64,000 nucleotides of DNA from Dolomedes plantarius. Its lineage: Eukaryota; Arthropoda; Arachnida; Araneae; Dolomedidae. The position numbers and the translations under genes are program-made. Below are positions 1 through 11,549 of this stretch, one piece after another (positions within the stretch are counted from its first letter, which is position 1; each line of letters opens with the position of its first letter). The notes beneath the pieces were generated by a model. The model saw only the letters and a list, made by a program, of their open reading frames with translations, did not search any database and was not told the DNA's origin. The DNA lies in the NCBI GenBank assembly GCA_907164885.2, contig OU015501.1, positions 24,313,591 through 24,377,590 on the forward strand, given 5' to 3'.

Positions 1-2349
1 TTTATATATGATTTTAATTACAGCAGTACCAACCCCCCAAGTGGCTTTTGAAATACGGATAAGTTTATTAAAAATAGTTTGGGTTTTGTTATGTATGTAT
101 TTAAAGTGTTCATTCCAAGTAAGGTTATTGTCCAAAATTAGTCCGAGATATTTAATACTATTAACAACTTTAATTTTTTCACCTTCAAATTTTATAATTG
201 GATTTTTCCCCGGCTTACAACCCTTTTTGATAAAATAAAGCAGATTAGTTTTCTTGTGATCAAATTTAAGTCTGAATTTGGAGCTCCAGTCCACCAGAGA
301 CTGGGTAACATTATTACACTTATTTTCAAGACCGGGGAAAGAAGTATCTGCAGAAATCAAAAGAATATCATCAGCATACGCAATTAAAAAGGTTTTATCT
401 GGAAGGGCAATATCAAAAATGTCATTAATAATAAGATTCCAAAGCAGGGGAGAAGAAATAGCGCCTTGAGGAACACCTATGTCATATTGTTTTTTAATGC
501 TTATGAACTGGTTGGAATAAGAAACAAATCTATTTGAAAAATAACTAAAATAAATATTAACCAAGTAAGGAAGAGCCTTAATGTCTATTAATTTATTCAA
601 AATGTCATTCCAGCAAACAGAATTGAAAGCGTTTTTAATATCAAAAGAAATCAAAGCAACATGGTTATTAAATCTGAGCTCTTTGATCTTATTAACAACA
701 AAAGAAAGTGCATCAAGAGTGCTCCTGCCCCTAACGAAACCAAACTGAAAATCACTGATAATATTGTTCCTGTTAACAAACTCCTGTAACCTACTGGCAA
801 TAATTTTTTCAAAAACCTTACCCAAAATGGGCAGTAAACAAAGGGGACGATAAGAACTAAAACTTTGAGGGTCACGATCTGCCTTAGGCAGAAAAATCAG
901 TCTAGCTGTTTTCCATTCCTCAGGGAACAAACCCTGGTTGAGACAATTATTAAAAAGATCAGTAAATAAAAACGGGTTAATGGCAAAAATCTCTAAAATG
1001 ACATCCAGACAGATCCCATCGGGGCCAGGAGCCTTTTTCGTTTTAAAAGTACCAAGAGTGTATTTGAGTTCAGAAAAAGAAACAGGGTCAAACTGCTCAA
1101 TGTTATTGTACCAACCATGATTATGAGAGAGAGTATTGACATTATTGTAGGGAAAATGAAAGGAAATAAGGCTATCGATATTATCTTTAACAAAAAAACT
1201 GTCAACAGAATCAAACTTACTACAGAAAACAGAAACTGAAAGCTCACTGATAAGGGATTTGAAATTACAGAACGGGGTTTCCTCAGAAATATTGCTTAAA
1301 AACTCCCTCCAGGAATTCCTCTTGGCAGACATGACCAACCTCTTATATTTGGCGTGGGCACGAACCCAACAAGCCCTGTTGGCAGATCTCTCAGTTTCAC
1401 TAGTAGTGGAACGCTGAAACTTTCTTCGAAGCGCTCTAACACGCTTCCTAGCAATAGACAGATCAACAGTCCACCAAGGGACCCTGTGGAGGGATTTTCT
1501 TGTGAGGGGAACAGCGCCAAAATTGCCCGGGAAAGAACTATAAACAGAAGACCGAATAGACTGTACCACGTTGTTGAGATCAGTGTGAGGAAAATCATAA
1601 AAATTATTTAAAAGATTACATTTGATGTTGAGCCAGTTTCTATTGTTCAAATTATATTTTACAAATTTAGGGTAAGAGACAGTTGGAGAAGTAGTGCTAA
1701 TACTGAAATTAATGTTTTGGTGTTCAGAACCGTTAATTTGGTCTGACACTAACCAATCGGTGATAACTGTATTACTATTGAAACTTGTAAGAGTTAGATC
1801 AATCCAGCTTCTACCTCTGGAGGAAACAAAAGTCGGGGCGCCGTTACTGGGATTATGGAGATTAAAAGAAAACTGGTTAATAAAATCCAAAAGAATAATA
1901 CCTCTATTGTCAATAATCGGGCTCCCCCAAACAGAATGCTTAGAGTTAAAATCACCGAGCAGGGCAATGTTTTCCCATTGTTTCAAGTTAATAACACCAG
2001 TAATATTACTAAGAATTTCATCAAACAGCTCATCATTACCGGGAGGAATGTAAGTGTTAATAAATAAAATGTTGATCTGATTAACAAAAATAGCATTAAC
2101 AAAAGAATCACAGAAAACAACAGTAAAAGGTAAATTATTATTAACTACAATGCAAGATTTCGGATTTAAAGAACTGGAAACAATACTCAGAGAAGAACCA
2201 AAACCAACAACAGAATTATTTAAAGTGTACGGCTCCTGAACAAAGGCAAACGAAATGGGGGTGACGCAAATGTCAGCCCTAAGCTGACTGCAGGCGAACC
2301 TACTTTTACCAATGTTCACCTGTCGACAAGAAAGGGAGGCACTATCCAT
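1..2349 (-). CDS. LINE ORF2: AP endonuclease plus reverse transcriptase (partial, open at left edge)
   Basis: Endonuclease/reverse transcriptase of a non-LTR retrotransposon of the I/Jockey/R1 group; it nicks target DNA and copies the element RNA. I translated it through the window edge: 783 codons from the ATG at 2349-2347 with no stop. The endonuclease shows QEPY at 2227-2238 and GDFN at 1945-1956, followed by an NRG motif. RT landmarks are FGFVRGRSTLDAL near 685-745, PQG at 463-471 and the catalytic YADD at 367-378. The thumb region continues to base 1, and any RNase H domain would lie outside the window. The start overlaps the stop of ORF1 by 8 bases (ATGGATAG), as in many elements of this group. 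The open frame suggests a young insertion. Clade assignment below superfamily is not certain. Confidence 0.92.
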   Translation of the reverse strand, partial: MDSASLSCRQVNIGKSRFACSQLRADICVTPISFAFVQEPYTLNNSVVGFGSSLSIVSSSLNPKSCIVVNNNLPFTVVFCDSFVNAIFVNQINILFINTYIPPGNDELFDEILSNITGVINLKQWENIALLGDFNSKHSVWGSPIIDNRGIILLDFINQFSFNLHNPSNGAPTFVSSRGRSWIDLTLTSFNSNTVITDWLVSDQINGSEHQNINFSISTTSPTVSYPKFVKYNLNNRNWLNIKCNLLNNFYDFPHTDLNNVVQSIRSSVYSSFPGNFGAVPLTRKSLHRVPWWTVDLSIARKRVRALRRKFQRSTTSETERSANRACWVRAHAKYKRLVMSAKRNSWREFLSNISEETPFCNFKSLISELSVSVFCSKFDSVDSFFVKDNIDSLISFHFPYNNVNTLSHNHGWYNNIEQFDPVSFSELKYTLGTFKTKKAPGPDGICLDVILEIFAINPFLFTDLFNNCLNQGLFPEEWKTARLIFLPKADRDPQSFSSYRPLCLLPILGKVFEKIIASRLQEFVNRNNIISDFQFGFVRGRSTLDALSFVVNKIKELRFNNHVALISFDIKNAFNSVCWNDILNKLIDIKALPYLVNIYFSYFSNRFVSYSNQFISIKKQYDIGVPQGAISSPLLWNLIINDIFDIALPDKTFLIAYADDILLISADTSFPGLENKCNNVTQSLVDWSSKFRLKFDHKKTNLLYFIKKGCKPGKNPIIKFEGEKIKVVNSIKYLGLILDNNLTWNEHFKYIHNKTQTIFNKLIRISKATWGVGTAVIKIIYK

Positions 2350-3424
2350 AATTGATAAAGTTCCTCAACCTATTGAGTTCCTTCTGAAAAGCGTCACACC
2401 CCCTGAAGTTAGCCCTATGGTTAGTTTTTACATGATTTTTTTTGTCCTTGGTATTGTTATTGAAAAGAATGCAATTATGGCAAGATTCATTTTTTTGTTA
2501 CACCCTTTTCCCTCATGCCCCGATTCCCCGCAGTTATAGCATGTCGCGGTCTCAGCTCTGCAAAACTTAGAAGTGTGGCCATATTTCAGGCACTTATAAC
2601 ACTGACGGGGCTTAAGGTACTCCTTAAAGGTGTAACGTTCCCAGTTAATGTGTATTCTGTCTAATTTTGAAAATTTTTGAAATGAGACCCCATCCAAAGC
2701 CAAGATATGGTTAGTTCCTCTTTTACCCTTAAAGGACCCCCTGTGTATTACAGCAACATTATCTACACCATTCTGTGACGACACAGCAGTAGTAACTTCT
2801 TGCTCGGTGATGTCGTTGTTAACATCAAAGATAATAACCTGGGGGTCAACTTTCTTCGGGCTTCTGCAGTTAACATTATTTTTGAGGTTGGAATTATTAA
2901 CTATTGCTTGCTTAAGAGTTTCCAAGTCCCCTGATGAATTAACTTCTAGTAAAAAATCTCCGTTTCTCGTTTCCCTTGTTCTTTTTATGCCAACTTTAAG
3001 TGATTTAGGATTGAGGTTATTAACTATAAGATGTTTAACTTTGTCTGTATTTGAACTATTGGTGTCTTTACTAACTATTACAACATGTTCTTCTTTAGGG
3101 CAAAATGGGACTGGAATTTTAACATGAAAGCCAGAGCTTAATGCTCCGGCATAAGTCTGTTTGCTAGTGTTAGAGGTTCTGCTATTTTCAATTACACGAT
3201 AAGCCTCCGCGGCGTTAGCTTTAAGTTCACTATTAGTAATCAGGACTCCCGTAATAATTTCTATTAATTTATCTACCCTCTCCCTAATGATTGTGGAATT
3301 AGTTACATTTACTTTAGCAGTGGTTAGTGTTTTCTCTATTTCAGTTTTATATGTGTAAATGATTTTATGGATGGGGGTTTGTTCTAATTTTATTCATGTC
3401 CAGCGGCGGAGTATCTTCCTCCAT
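2342..3424 (-). CDS. LINE ORF1 (Gag-like, CCHC zinc knuckles), two single-base frameshifts
   Basis: RNA-binding Gag-like protein of the same LINE. The C-terminal half has two CCHC knuckles, CYKCLKYGHTSKFC and CYNCGESGHEGKGC, near 2500-2610, and a third CHNC-type finger that is readable only after a frame change. The start is taken as the ATG at 3424-3422, followed by EEDTPPLDMNK. Two one-base lesions split the frame: an apparently extra base in the G5 run at 3373-3377 and an apparently missing base in the T7 run at 2490-2496. Either side of each lesion the protein reads cleanly, and the frame ends in a TAG that overlaps the ORF2 start. Both lesions sit in homopolymers, so sequencing error is as likely as mutation. 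Confidence 0.85.
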
Positions 3425-4330
3425 TTCAAAAGTTAACTAATACAACCAAATACAACCTCAAAGAGAAATTAAAAAAGAAAAACCAAAGAGAGCCTTTACG
3501 GCTCCAAAGTGTACGGGGACAGTACAAAAAACTCTGAGAGAACTAAAGGAGACAGCAACAAAAGCGGCACTCGTGCGTGCCAAAAAGTTAATAAATACAC
3601 TCCAAGGAGAACTAATAAAATAGAAATATATCAAAACGAAAATAAAGACAAAAGAGGCTTCGGTGTATAATCACTACAGGGCACAGAGAAAACCCATCGC
3701 AAATTTAACCAAAACTTAAACGTTAAATTACAAATTTTTCTTAAAAAAAGAAAAAAGATAAAAAACACGTGTAAAACTTATAAAAAAAAAAGAAAAAAAA
3801 AAAAAGAAAAAAAAAGGATGAAAATGAACTAACAGCCTAACGGCCCTAACAGTAATCAACACCTAACAAACCCTAAGGGTGACCAAACAATTAACTAAAA
3901 CGGGAAGCAAAATTAGTGGACAGAGCAGTGTCAAAAAACGTGCTCCTTCACCAGGTAGAACAGGGCGGTATCGTACACTGATGTCCACACTAGGGAAAAA
4001 GAACTACGCTAGGTCACCGTGGAAAAAACTGCAGCGCTTTAGGTCAATCTCGGGACTGACACAAGGCGGAATGCTCGCCTGGTAGGCCTGTAACTTTGGT
4101 TTCGCCCCGCCGCTCAAGCCCGAAGGCGATTGGAGGAGGTACTCACAGGTGCGCCACGTGAAGGCAGTTACTCGACCATTTACAGTTGTGAACAAAGGAA
4201 CTACCTAGGGTACTCGCTTAGGAAAGAGCTCGATGACAATGCAATCGGCTGCTAATCGCTTATCCTCTGGCAAATTACACAATATCACAAACTGTCACGC
4301 ACCCGATAGCTAAGATAAAACGATCTTCAT
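3425..4330 (-). other. Probable LINE 5' UTR and unassigned flank
   Basis: No coding signal. It lies directly upstream of ORF1 and contains an A-rich tract at 3780-3816. A GC-richer block at about 4000-4200 could be the LINE 5' end. I could not identify a target-site duplication, so the 5' limit of the LINE is unknown. Confidence 0.35.
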
Positions 4331-4348
4331 AGAAAAAAAAGGGGACAA

Positions 4349-5580
4349 GTGGCATCGTCGAAAGAAAGACGAAGACCATACGACTGTGCTGTCGAAACTT
4401 TTGGTTCGGAATATTTGGGGAACCTGACACCTCATTCCAGTCATGGCGAAGAAATTGCGAAATCATTACATAACTTTTTAAGCCAAAACGAAGTGGATAT
4501 TTCTGAACTGGCAGCAGTCGGGTGTGATTGCACCGCTGTTAATACAGGAAAAAGCAATGGTGCTATTGCCTGTCTTGAGGACAAATTAAGAAGATAACCG
4601 CAACATTTGGTTTGTGTTCTAAATACAAAGGAGCTCCCACTTAGACATCTATTGTCTTAATTAGACGGAGGAACCACGGGACCTAAGACCCTTTTCCGGC
4701 CCAATCGGAGACAGACTAATGGGGTGCAAAAATCTACGTGCTGTTTCGTTCGAGCCTTTTCCTGTCTCAGGGACATCAGAAATGTAAAACACTGATGATT
4801 TGAACACAGATCAAAAGTATTTACTTGATATTTATGCAGCGATTTCAACTGCATGGTGCTCTCGAGGACTTCAAAATAGAAAGCTAGGGTCAACTGTGAA
4901 ATCAAGATGGATCACAACTGCTTGCAGAATTTTACGCTTGTACTTCAGTATTTCGAATCCTGACGAAGCTCTGAAAGATAGCTCAGTACGTGATACGAGT
5001 TTAGGTTCCAATATGGTTTGGGATGAGGAAACGGCCAGGTTGCGCGGACGGACCTAGAGATGTGTGGCAGACTATTCAACTCTCAACTTTTCTCCCAGAT
5101 GGGCTAAAGAAGACAGTGCACTCAGTGGTTCAAACAAATGGATACTATACCCATCCTGAGAATTTACTGGTAGCAATGGCAACTGACGATAATCAAGATA
5201 TTAAAAGATTATCATGGAAAAGAATTAAAAGATGCCGTAATTCAAAGAAGAAAAAGACCAACAGAGTGCGAGAGATCCAGGTTTCAAAGATGAACTTTAA
5301 GGCAACGGAGTACTATGACTGCATCGACTGGGTCTCCACCGAAATCAGCGAGACTCTAATCACCAAAAGTCTTTCCTCAGAAAAAATTAAAGACAGCATA
5401 AATTCAGGATCCATGTTTCATGAATCATTAGCCTGCTTTCCAAGTCACTCCCAGGCTTTGAAAAGAATCGTTAAAATTGTGACGGAAGCTGCATAAAAGA
5501 TACGTGGGAATGAAAGAAGAGATGCCTTCATCAGAGCAAAGTTGCAATCACGAAAAATAATGCCGAAATTCACTTCAAAG
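4349..5580 (+). pseudogene. Decayed copy of the GCDGTAVNTG-type transposon protein
   Basis: A degenerate relative of the protein at 15554-17065. It reads AVGCDCTAVNTGKSNGAIA near 4510-4570. After several stops it continues with TDQKYLLDIYAAIS, SRWITTACRILRLY and HPENLLVAMA blocks. It ends with a FPSHSQALKRIVKIVTEAA block near 5435-5496 and an RRDAFIRAKLQSRK remnant. These blocks occur in the same order as in the second copy. At least three stops and frameshifts are present (for example the stop ending at 4597 and the AA-stop at 5496). I see no terminal inverted repeats here. Family name unknown to me; the two copies support each other. Confidence 0.7.
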
Positions 5581-5599
5581 ATGGACTGGGTAGCTTAAG

Positions 5600-6298
5600 A
5601 AGGTACACATTCTGAATACAACATTCAGTGGGTGGGCGAAACTCGCAGTACAGTAACCTCCTCGTGGTGAGTTCTTGGTTGTTTCGCGTTGATCCCGAAC
5701 GCAAAACAAGCTAAAAGCTGTACATTTTCAAAGCACATTGAACCTAAATAATGCATAATCAGAGCTTATTTAGGCATTTGGCACATTAAAATGTCTATAC
5801 AAGTAATTACAACCAAAATAAATTTAACATCTTGAAAAATTTTGCTAAAAAGTTCCAAAATTAGCGTTTTATCAAAACTTCAAGACATTTTCGGCAAATC
5901 AAGGAGTTGTCCAAAAAATTTCAAATTCTTTGTGTGAACTTAGTACCACCAATGGCTATCTTTCCGCACTACCCATCATCGAAAATCGAAAAAAAGTTAT
6001 TTCGGCCCATCCTGCTAAATAATGTTTTATATTTTTAGATTAAAAACCGCACTTTCAAGAGTAAATTTTTGAAAAAATTCGCATTTCAATGCTTCAAACA
6101 TGTACATGGAGGGAATTCCATAAAATATCCGAAGATTTTGAGCAATAGCTGCGCAAAATTGATACCATATTTTTAAAAAATTACTTAGGCCTGACAAAAA
6201 TTAACAGTTACACCTATGATAAAGAAACCTTATAAATTTGACAGTCAAATCGGAGGTCTAGACTGCGTTAGTAAAACCTTTTTACTGGAGAATCTGAA
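5600..6298. other. Unassigned AT-rich sequence
   Basis: I see no coding, repeat or RNA signal here. It lies between the decayed transposon copy and a Tc1 element and may contain the remnant 3' end of the former. Confidence 0.3.
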
Positions 6299-6300
6299 TA

Positions 6301-7706
6301 TACTCTGTCACAAAAAATATATGCACCCAGAAGAAATCAAGGTACTATCACGAAAAATGGCAGGAATGTAGTCTGGTAAGAGATATGCAAATGATTAAAT
6401 TTTCGACGCCAATGAGACAAGAGTAAGCGCGCTATGCGCATATGAGATGCGCAGCTGGGAGAGTTTAAAAGCATGATTGCTCGTGCCATAGGGTTATTCA
6501 AACAAATCTGTCGACTTGGATGGACGGTATTGTGACTAGAGATGCCTCTGAGACGTAACCGGTGATAGTACGAACAATTTTCGGACTTTGAGAGGGGGCG
6601 TATAGTAGGCCTCAGAGAAGCAGGTTGGTCGAACAGGCCGCCACCTCAGTAGGATCGATATGGTAGGGGCTCCGTGTTGGCAACAATGGATCACGGAAGG
6701 GATAGTCTACCGTCGCGGAAGGTCAGGGCGTCCTAGGAACACAAATGCGCGCGAGGATCGTGCTATCATAAGAGCGGCCACATCCGCACGAACAACGTCG
6801 CTAGAATCTGTTCGACGTCATTTACCACCTTCCAGAAATCCGGTGGTATCAAGGGAAACTATTCGGAGACGACTGGCCGATGCAGGTGTAAGGAGCCGAC
6901 GTCCATTAAGACGCCTACCACTGACCCCACATCATAGGAAGTGTCGATTGGATTTTTGCCGACCTCGGGCAAGCTGGAGTGTAACCGATTGGAGGCGTGT
7001 GATCTTTAGCGATGAATCCTGATTTAGTCTCAATGCTGATGACCAGCGCATTTGCCGATTTGCAACAAATGCCGATCCAGCATTTGTTGTCGAGAGGCAT
7101 ACGGCGATTACACAAGGTGTGATAGTGTGGGGAGCGATTTGTTGGGACACACGATCACCTCTACTCGTCCTTCAACGCACTTTGACGGCACGCAGTTACG
7201 TGGACGAGATTTTAACGCCAGTTGTACTGCCTATGCTATCAAGTCACCCAGGTGCCATTTATCAGCAAGACAACACTCGTCCACATACCACGCGACTCTC
7301 CTAACAATGTCTTCAAGGATATGACGTGCTCCCATGGCCTGCCAGGTCACCAAACCTCTCGCCAATAGAGAACGTCTGGGACGTGCTTGGAATGCAACTG
7401 CAGTCGTCCCGGAATACCGGTGAATTAACTGCCCAGTTGCAAAGATTATGGCATGATCTTCCGCAGGAGGTCATAGGTGACCTCACTGATTCAATGCCAC
7501 TCCGTGTTTCGGCTTGTATAGCTGCAAGAGGTGGATTTACTACTTACTGATTTGTAATCTTTTTCATGCCATATCGTATTACTAAAACGGTCTGTTCTTC
7601 TGACTTTGTAATCATTTGCTTATCTCCTCATACACTACATACATGTTAAGTTTCGTGATAGTAGCTCGTTTCCTTCTGGGTGCATACATTTTTTTGTGAC
7701 AGAGTG
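6301..7706 (+). mobile_element. Tc1-like DNA transposon (Tc3-type), full length with TIRs, inactive
   Basis: The ends are inverted copies: left begins TACTCTGTCACAAAAAATA, and the right end read in reverse begins CACTCTGTCACAAAAAAAT. Both continue with a shared TATGCACCCAGAAG block, and both are flanked by TA (6299-6300 and 7707-7708). The length of about 1.4 kb fits a Tc1 element carrying one transposase gene. Confidence 0.85.
6542..7550 (+). pseudogene. Tc1/Tc3 transposase with several stops
   Basis: DDE transposase of the Tc1 family. It begins MPLRR at 6542 and shows YEQFSDFERGRIVGLREAGW, then the GRPRNTNAREDRAI linker and an HTH region. The catalytic blocks follow: VIFSDES (about 7000-7020), IYQQDNTRPHT (about 7258-7290) and SPNLSPIENVWD (about 7350-7382). 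Stops interrupt it after MPLRRNR, after WSNRPPPQ, after FSDES (7021-7023) and after TTRLS (7303-7305). The last segment ends ARGGFTTY. All three catalytic acidic positions remain readable, but the gene cannot make a full protein. Confidence 0.85.
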
Positions 7707-7709
7707 TAT

Positions 7710-8029
7710 TTATGTGTTTAGTTCTTGCAAAGAACGTCTAGTTCATTCTTTCAAAATTTCATTTCTTGTCTCTGGCATTGATGTAGGTGTTCCGATGATT
7801 GCTTTGTCCAATGAAAACCTACAGTTAGATTAGATGTTCATGACTCTTATAAACTCAGTTTAAATACTCTGCTCCTGTATTTAATCCACTCTGGAGCTTA
7901 TTGTTCGCTGACTCGTTCAAACTATAAAATCTCCAAGCAACGATTTTTATCCATCGTGGCAGGCTCTTTGTCTTTTTGATATTCTCCCAATGACACCGTG
8001 GAATAGCTGGTTGCTTGTAATGGGGGCAC
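7710..8029. other. Unassigned sequence
   Basis: No gene or repeat recognised between the Tc1 element and the SINE. Confidence 0.3.
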
Positions 8030-8280
8030 CGTATAGCTGGACTAACACAACCTCCTGGTACCACCTCAATTTTCCCCGAGCAACCACAGGGGCAGGGCAC
8101 GTAACCTTCTCCCATCCACGTACCATATGTAGGAACTTTCCGGCCTACGGAATTAACATGTCCATATCCGGCGTAGACACAGACATTCAGTGGTGCTTGT
8201 GGGGATTCGAACCGAGCACCCCCAGGGTGAAATTTCGATGCGCTACCACAAAGCTGACCTGGCCCTTCTAAACGAGTGAA
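8030..8280 (-). mobile_element. tRNA-derived SINE, family A, copy 1
   Basis: Read on the minus strand, the head (about 8268 to 8196) is tRNA-like. It has an A-box-like TTTGTGGTAGCGCA and a B-box GGTTCGAATCCCC. The body follows with GCCGGATATGG and CCGTAGGCCGGAAAGT. The same head-body order occurs at 41645-41835, which supports an interspersed SINE rather than a tRNA gene. Confidence 0.7.
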
Positions 8281-8499
8281 AGCGATGATCACTATCCTGG
8301 AATGATTCAGCAACTAAAGTTTTTTTTAGTATTGTGCCGATTGTTCTCTCATGGGGAAATTGTTTTACCAGGTCCTTGATGTCATGCCTGATCCTGTATA
8401 GGAGGCCCAGGCGGCGCCCTAAATCTTATGGGCTGGGGAATACTATCTTTCTTATTCACAACCCGTCTCGTCAGTGCTGGTGTCTATAATTCGTGTTTA

Positions 8500-8630
8500 T
8501 AATAAAAATAAAAATAAAAATAAAAATATAATTTAATTTTTATTCTGTTTATCTTTATTTAGATAATCTCTCTTTATCTTTTATGTATCTTTATTTTTAA
8601 TATATCTTTATTTATTTTTATTTAATCTTT
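8500..8630. repeat. Low-complexity AT tract
   Basis: AAAAATA-type and TTTAT-type simple repeats. No other signal. Confidence 0.8.
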
Positions 8631-8639
8631 ACTTTTAGG

Positions 8640-9155
8640 CAAGCCCTGATTTTCCATTAGGCACGGTAGGCCCGGGCCTAGGGGCCCCCATCAAGAATTT
8701 TAATTTTAAAAGGAAAAAGAAAAATTCCCAATTCAATTTTTTTAATTTTACCTTTTTAGTAGCAATTTTTTATAATATCCTTTCAAACTTGATTGATTGA
8801 TTGGTTCATCATATGTATTGTTATATATATAGTTAATCATATGTATTTTATAGTGTATATAAGGGATTAATAAGTTTTTCTGGTTGCATTGTATTGGTGT
8901 TTTAATGATGAAGTTAATAATATGTTATATTGCTTTTTGCTATTTGATAATGTTTTAGGCTTCTACTCTTCCAATAGCTAATTCTTGGTAAAATGGTACT
9001 TTCACAATGATTCATGATTATTATTATTATTATTATTATTATTTTTGTGTGTGTGTGTGTGTGTCAGTTTTGGAAATTTTATGCCCACATCAGTGTTAGG
9101 GGGCCCCCAATCCCGAGTTGTGCCTATAGTCAAGAATTTTCTAAATAGGGCCCTG
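8640..9155. mobile_element. Non-autonomous hAT-type element (MITE), 516 bp
   Basis: It is flanked by an exact 8-bp duplication CTTTTAGG (8632-8639 and 9156-9163), the hallmark of hAT insertion. The ends are imperfect inverted repeats: left CAAGCCCTGATTTT, right in reverse CAGGGCCCTATTTAG. Inside lie GGGCCTAGGGGCCCCC-like blocks near both ends plus ATT and GT microsatellites at about 9015-9064. There is no coding capacity. Confidence 0.75.
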
Positions 9156-9239
9156 CTTTTAGGCAAATGAACCCTAAAAGGGCTATCTAAACTTAAGTTT
9201 ATAAGATTTAGTTGTATTACTTTCTGACATTCATGCTAT

Positions 9240-9680
9240 CGTTTTAGACTGACGTAGCACTTGTTACCTAACAGCTAATGGCGTTACGGCAACTTTGACG
9301 TCATACTGAGAAATGGGGTTTTCCATTTATTTTCCCCATAGTTTATTTTTCCTTTCCAGTGTATTTTATGCAAATATGTTAATGTTATCTTACTTGCTTG
9401 TATAAAAACCGCTCGAGTTAGAGCAAAGGAGCCCCTAGCAGCACACACAGTCGGACTCACGAGCTAGTGAGATTCGTGTGTTAGAAGTCTCTGTGTGAGA
9501 TTATTTTGGTTATACAAATGTTCTAAGTTTATTGCTTTTAATATTTTTTAATGTTTATTGAGGTTCTGAATGAACTTATTTTTAACTTAAGTTTTAACTT
9601 AAGTTTTGCTTAATCATGAACACACTCCATGCCTGAAAACTGCAGACTCTGTCATATTGCCACTCTCCGTGACATTTACT
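9240..9680 (+). promoter_or_regulatory. TATA-box promoter-like block, possibly from an LTR
   Basis: TATAAAAACC at about 9402-9411 is followed about 50 bases later by AGTCGGACTC, an initiator-like context, within a GC-richer stretch. The layout resembles an LTR U3-R region, but I found no matched termini or duplication. No ORF follows it. Confidence 0.25.
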
Positions 9681-9839
9681 TTAATTAAACTCTTTTTATT
9701 AATTTTAAAAATTTTAAAAGTTTTACTAATTCTACGTGTTAAGTCTTTAATGAATTATGCTCAATTATTTTGAAGTATATTATAAAAACCTTAAAGGATC
9801 ACAAGTTGTAGCAAATCTGTATCTCATTTCTTAAGTTTA

Positions 9840-10075
9840 ACAAAATTCCGTCCCCGTTGCATGGATATTAACATCGCAAACTTCCCTTGTGTGGACAAGG
9901 GTTTGAATTCCAGCCATGGTATGGATTTTCTTCAGTAGTTTCCTCGTAAGGAGCTTTGTTGGTTTCTCCACTGAGTGGTCGCATCATAAAGAAGCCAACG
10001 GAACTCGCGGTGTATTTGAGCGCAAAAGTTCTCAGAATAAGTGAGTTCAGAACTGGAAAAATATTACGTAATGGC
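9840..10075 (+). mobile_element. Possible third tRNA-like SINE head
   Basis: A GGTTTGAATTCC block at about 9900-9911 is close to a B-box but has one extra T. It sits about 45 bases after a GCATGGATATTAACATCGCA block that could be a degenerate A-box. This is a single copy in the window, so support is weak. Confidence 0.25.
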
Positions 10076-10079
10076 ACTA

Positions 10080-11500
10080 TATTTTAATAGATTTTTCAAA
10101 ATGTAAGCTTTCATGGTAACTTTTTTGTTTCAAAAAACCCATGTACACTTCACTGGATACTTTTCAAATAATTGAGAGCATTCGTGTAAGCGTTATAAGA
10201 ATATTTCCTTTTATTGAATTAGTTATCTTTTACAGTTGCATTTATACATTTTATCACCAGAAAGCATTTGCCTTTAATTCATGAGTATGAACATTTTTAC
10301 ATAAAGCCCAAGGTAGGAAAAAAGAAAAATCATCTGACGTTATCTCTGTTTTATATATATCTTCTTAGCCGTAGAATAAAGTAGTAATCGTTGAAAATTG
10401 TTCCGTAGACGTAGATTCTGTAGAGCCTCCTAAATTGAAGAGATACTTCAGAAACTGGTTGTCGAATCCATTTCCTTGAGAGTGAGAGTGTGGACTTTCT
10501 CTGAAAAATCCTGTCACTAATAAATAAACAATAATTACAAGATTTGCAAGGTGTAAAAGGATATTTCACACAAAAATTACATTTTATTAAAAACTGGCAG
10601 CCCATCAGTTTTACAAAGATGGGACTGTTTCATCCATGCGACATTTTTTACACGTAATCGATAAAGAAATAAGAATTGGGCTCACAACTTTCTTTTGACA
10701 CAGATTTTTTTTACCTCTATTTGTATGATACCTAGCAGCAAGGTTGAAAAATTTAATTTTGCATTGCTTCCGGAGAAAATCAACATGCTTCATGAGACGG
10801 GATAGAGGGGGCATATTTCTCTGGTTCAGGGAGCTTAAGGGGCCCCGGGAGGGGCCACAACACAAAGGCCTACGATCCAGGTAAGAATCTTTTCCCTGGA
10901 CTCGGCGGTTGACTCTCGATGCCCATGATGATCAGCTGATATCACTTTTCTCCTGTTCCAAATAATTACCGTATGAAGTTGCATACTCGATCAGTTTTTT
11001 AACTTCTTAATGTCAGGTGTTTTAGAATTTCACAGTATTTTTTATACTCTAGAACGAATCTTGCTTACAATTAGAAGATTATAGTTGATAACTTGATCTT
11101 GTATTTCTAACAGATTAGTGGTAAAATTTAGTGCCCTAAAATCTGAAACCTCAACAGAAAATATCATCATACGGGGCAACGGTAGCTTAAGTTCAATCTA
11201 AACGAGTTCAATCGAACTCTAAAATCGTATTTGAGAAAAACTTTACTTTAAAATTTATAAAATCCAAGGAAAACTTAAAAAAAATAATCAGTAGTGATTT
11301 TTTAGAGAAAACGTTCTGAAATTTTACATGCACTTTAACAGAGTCATATCATTTGTTTTTTTACACGATCTGAAGTTGCACACACGATTAAAAAAAAGTA
11401 TTGAAAATGTTTGCAAAGCTACAAAATAGAAAAATCTTGATTCCTCCATTTTACTGTTAGCATATTCAGTATAGCGTATGATTCCCCTTAACTGAGATGA
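10080..11500. other. Unassigned sequence
   Basis: AT-rich, with no coding, TE or RNA signal that I can support. Confidence 0.3.
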
Positions 11501-11549
11501 AGGCCACTATCGTATTCTCATGGTATTAATTAAACTGCGAATCAATGCC

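Noticed and set aside
8190..8270. tRNA gene
   Set aside because: A- and B-boxes are present but the body repeats elsewhere; it is a SINE head.
7855..8313. 152-aa open frame on the minus strand
   Set aside because: It is the SINE family A body read as protein.
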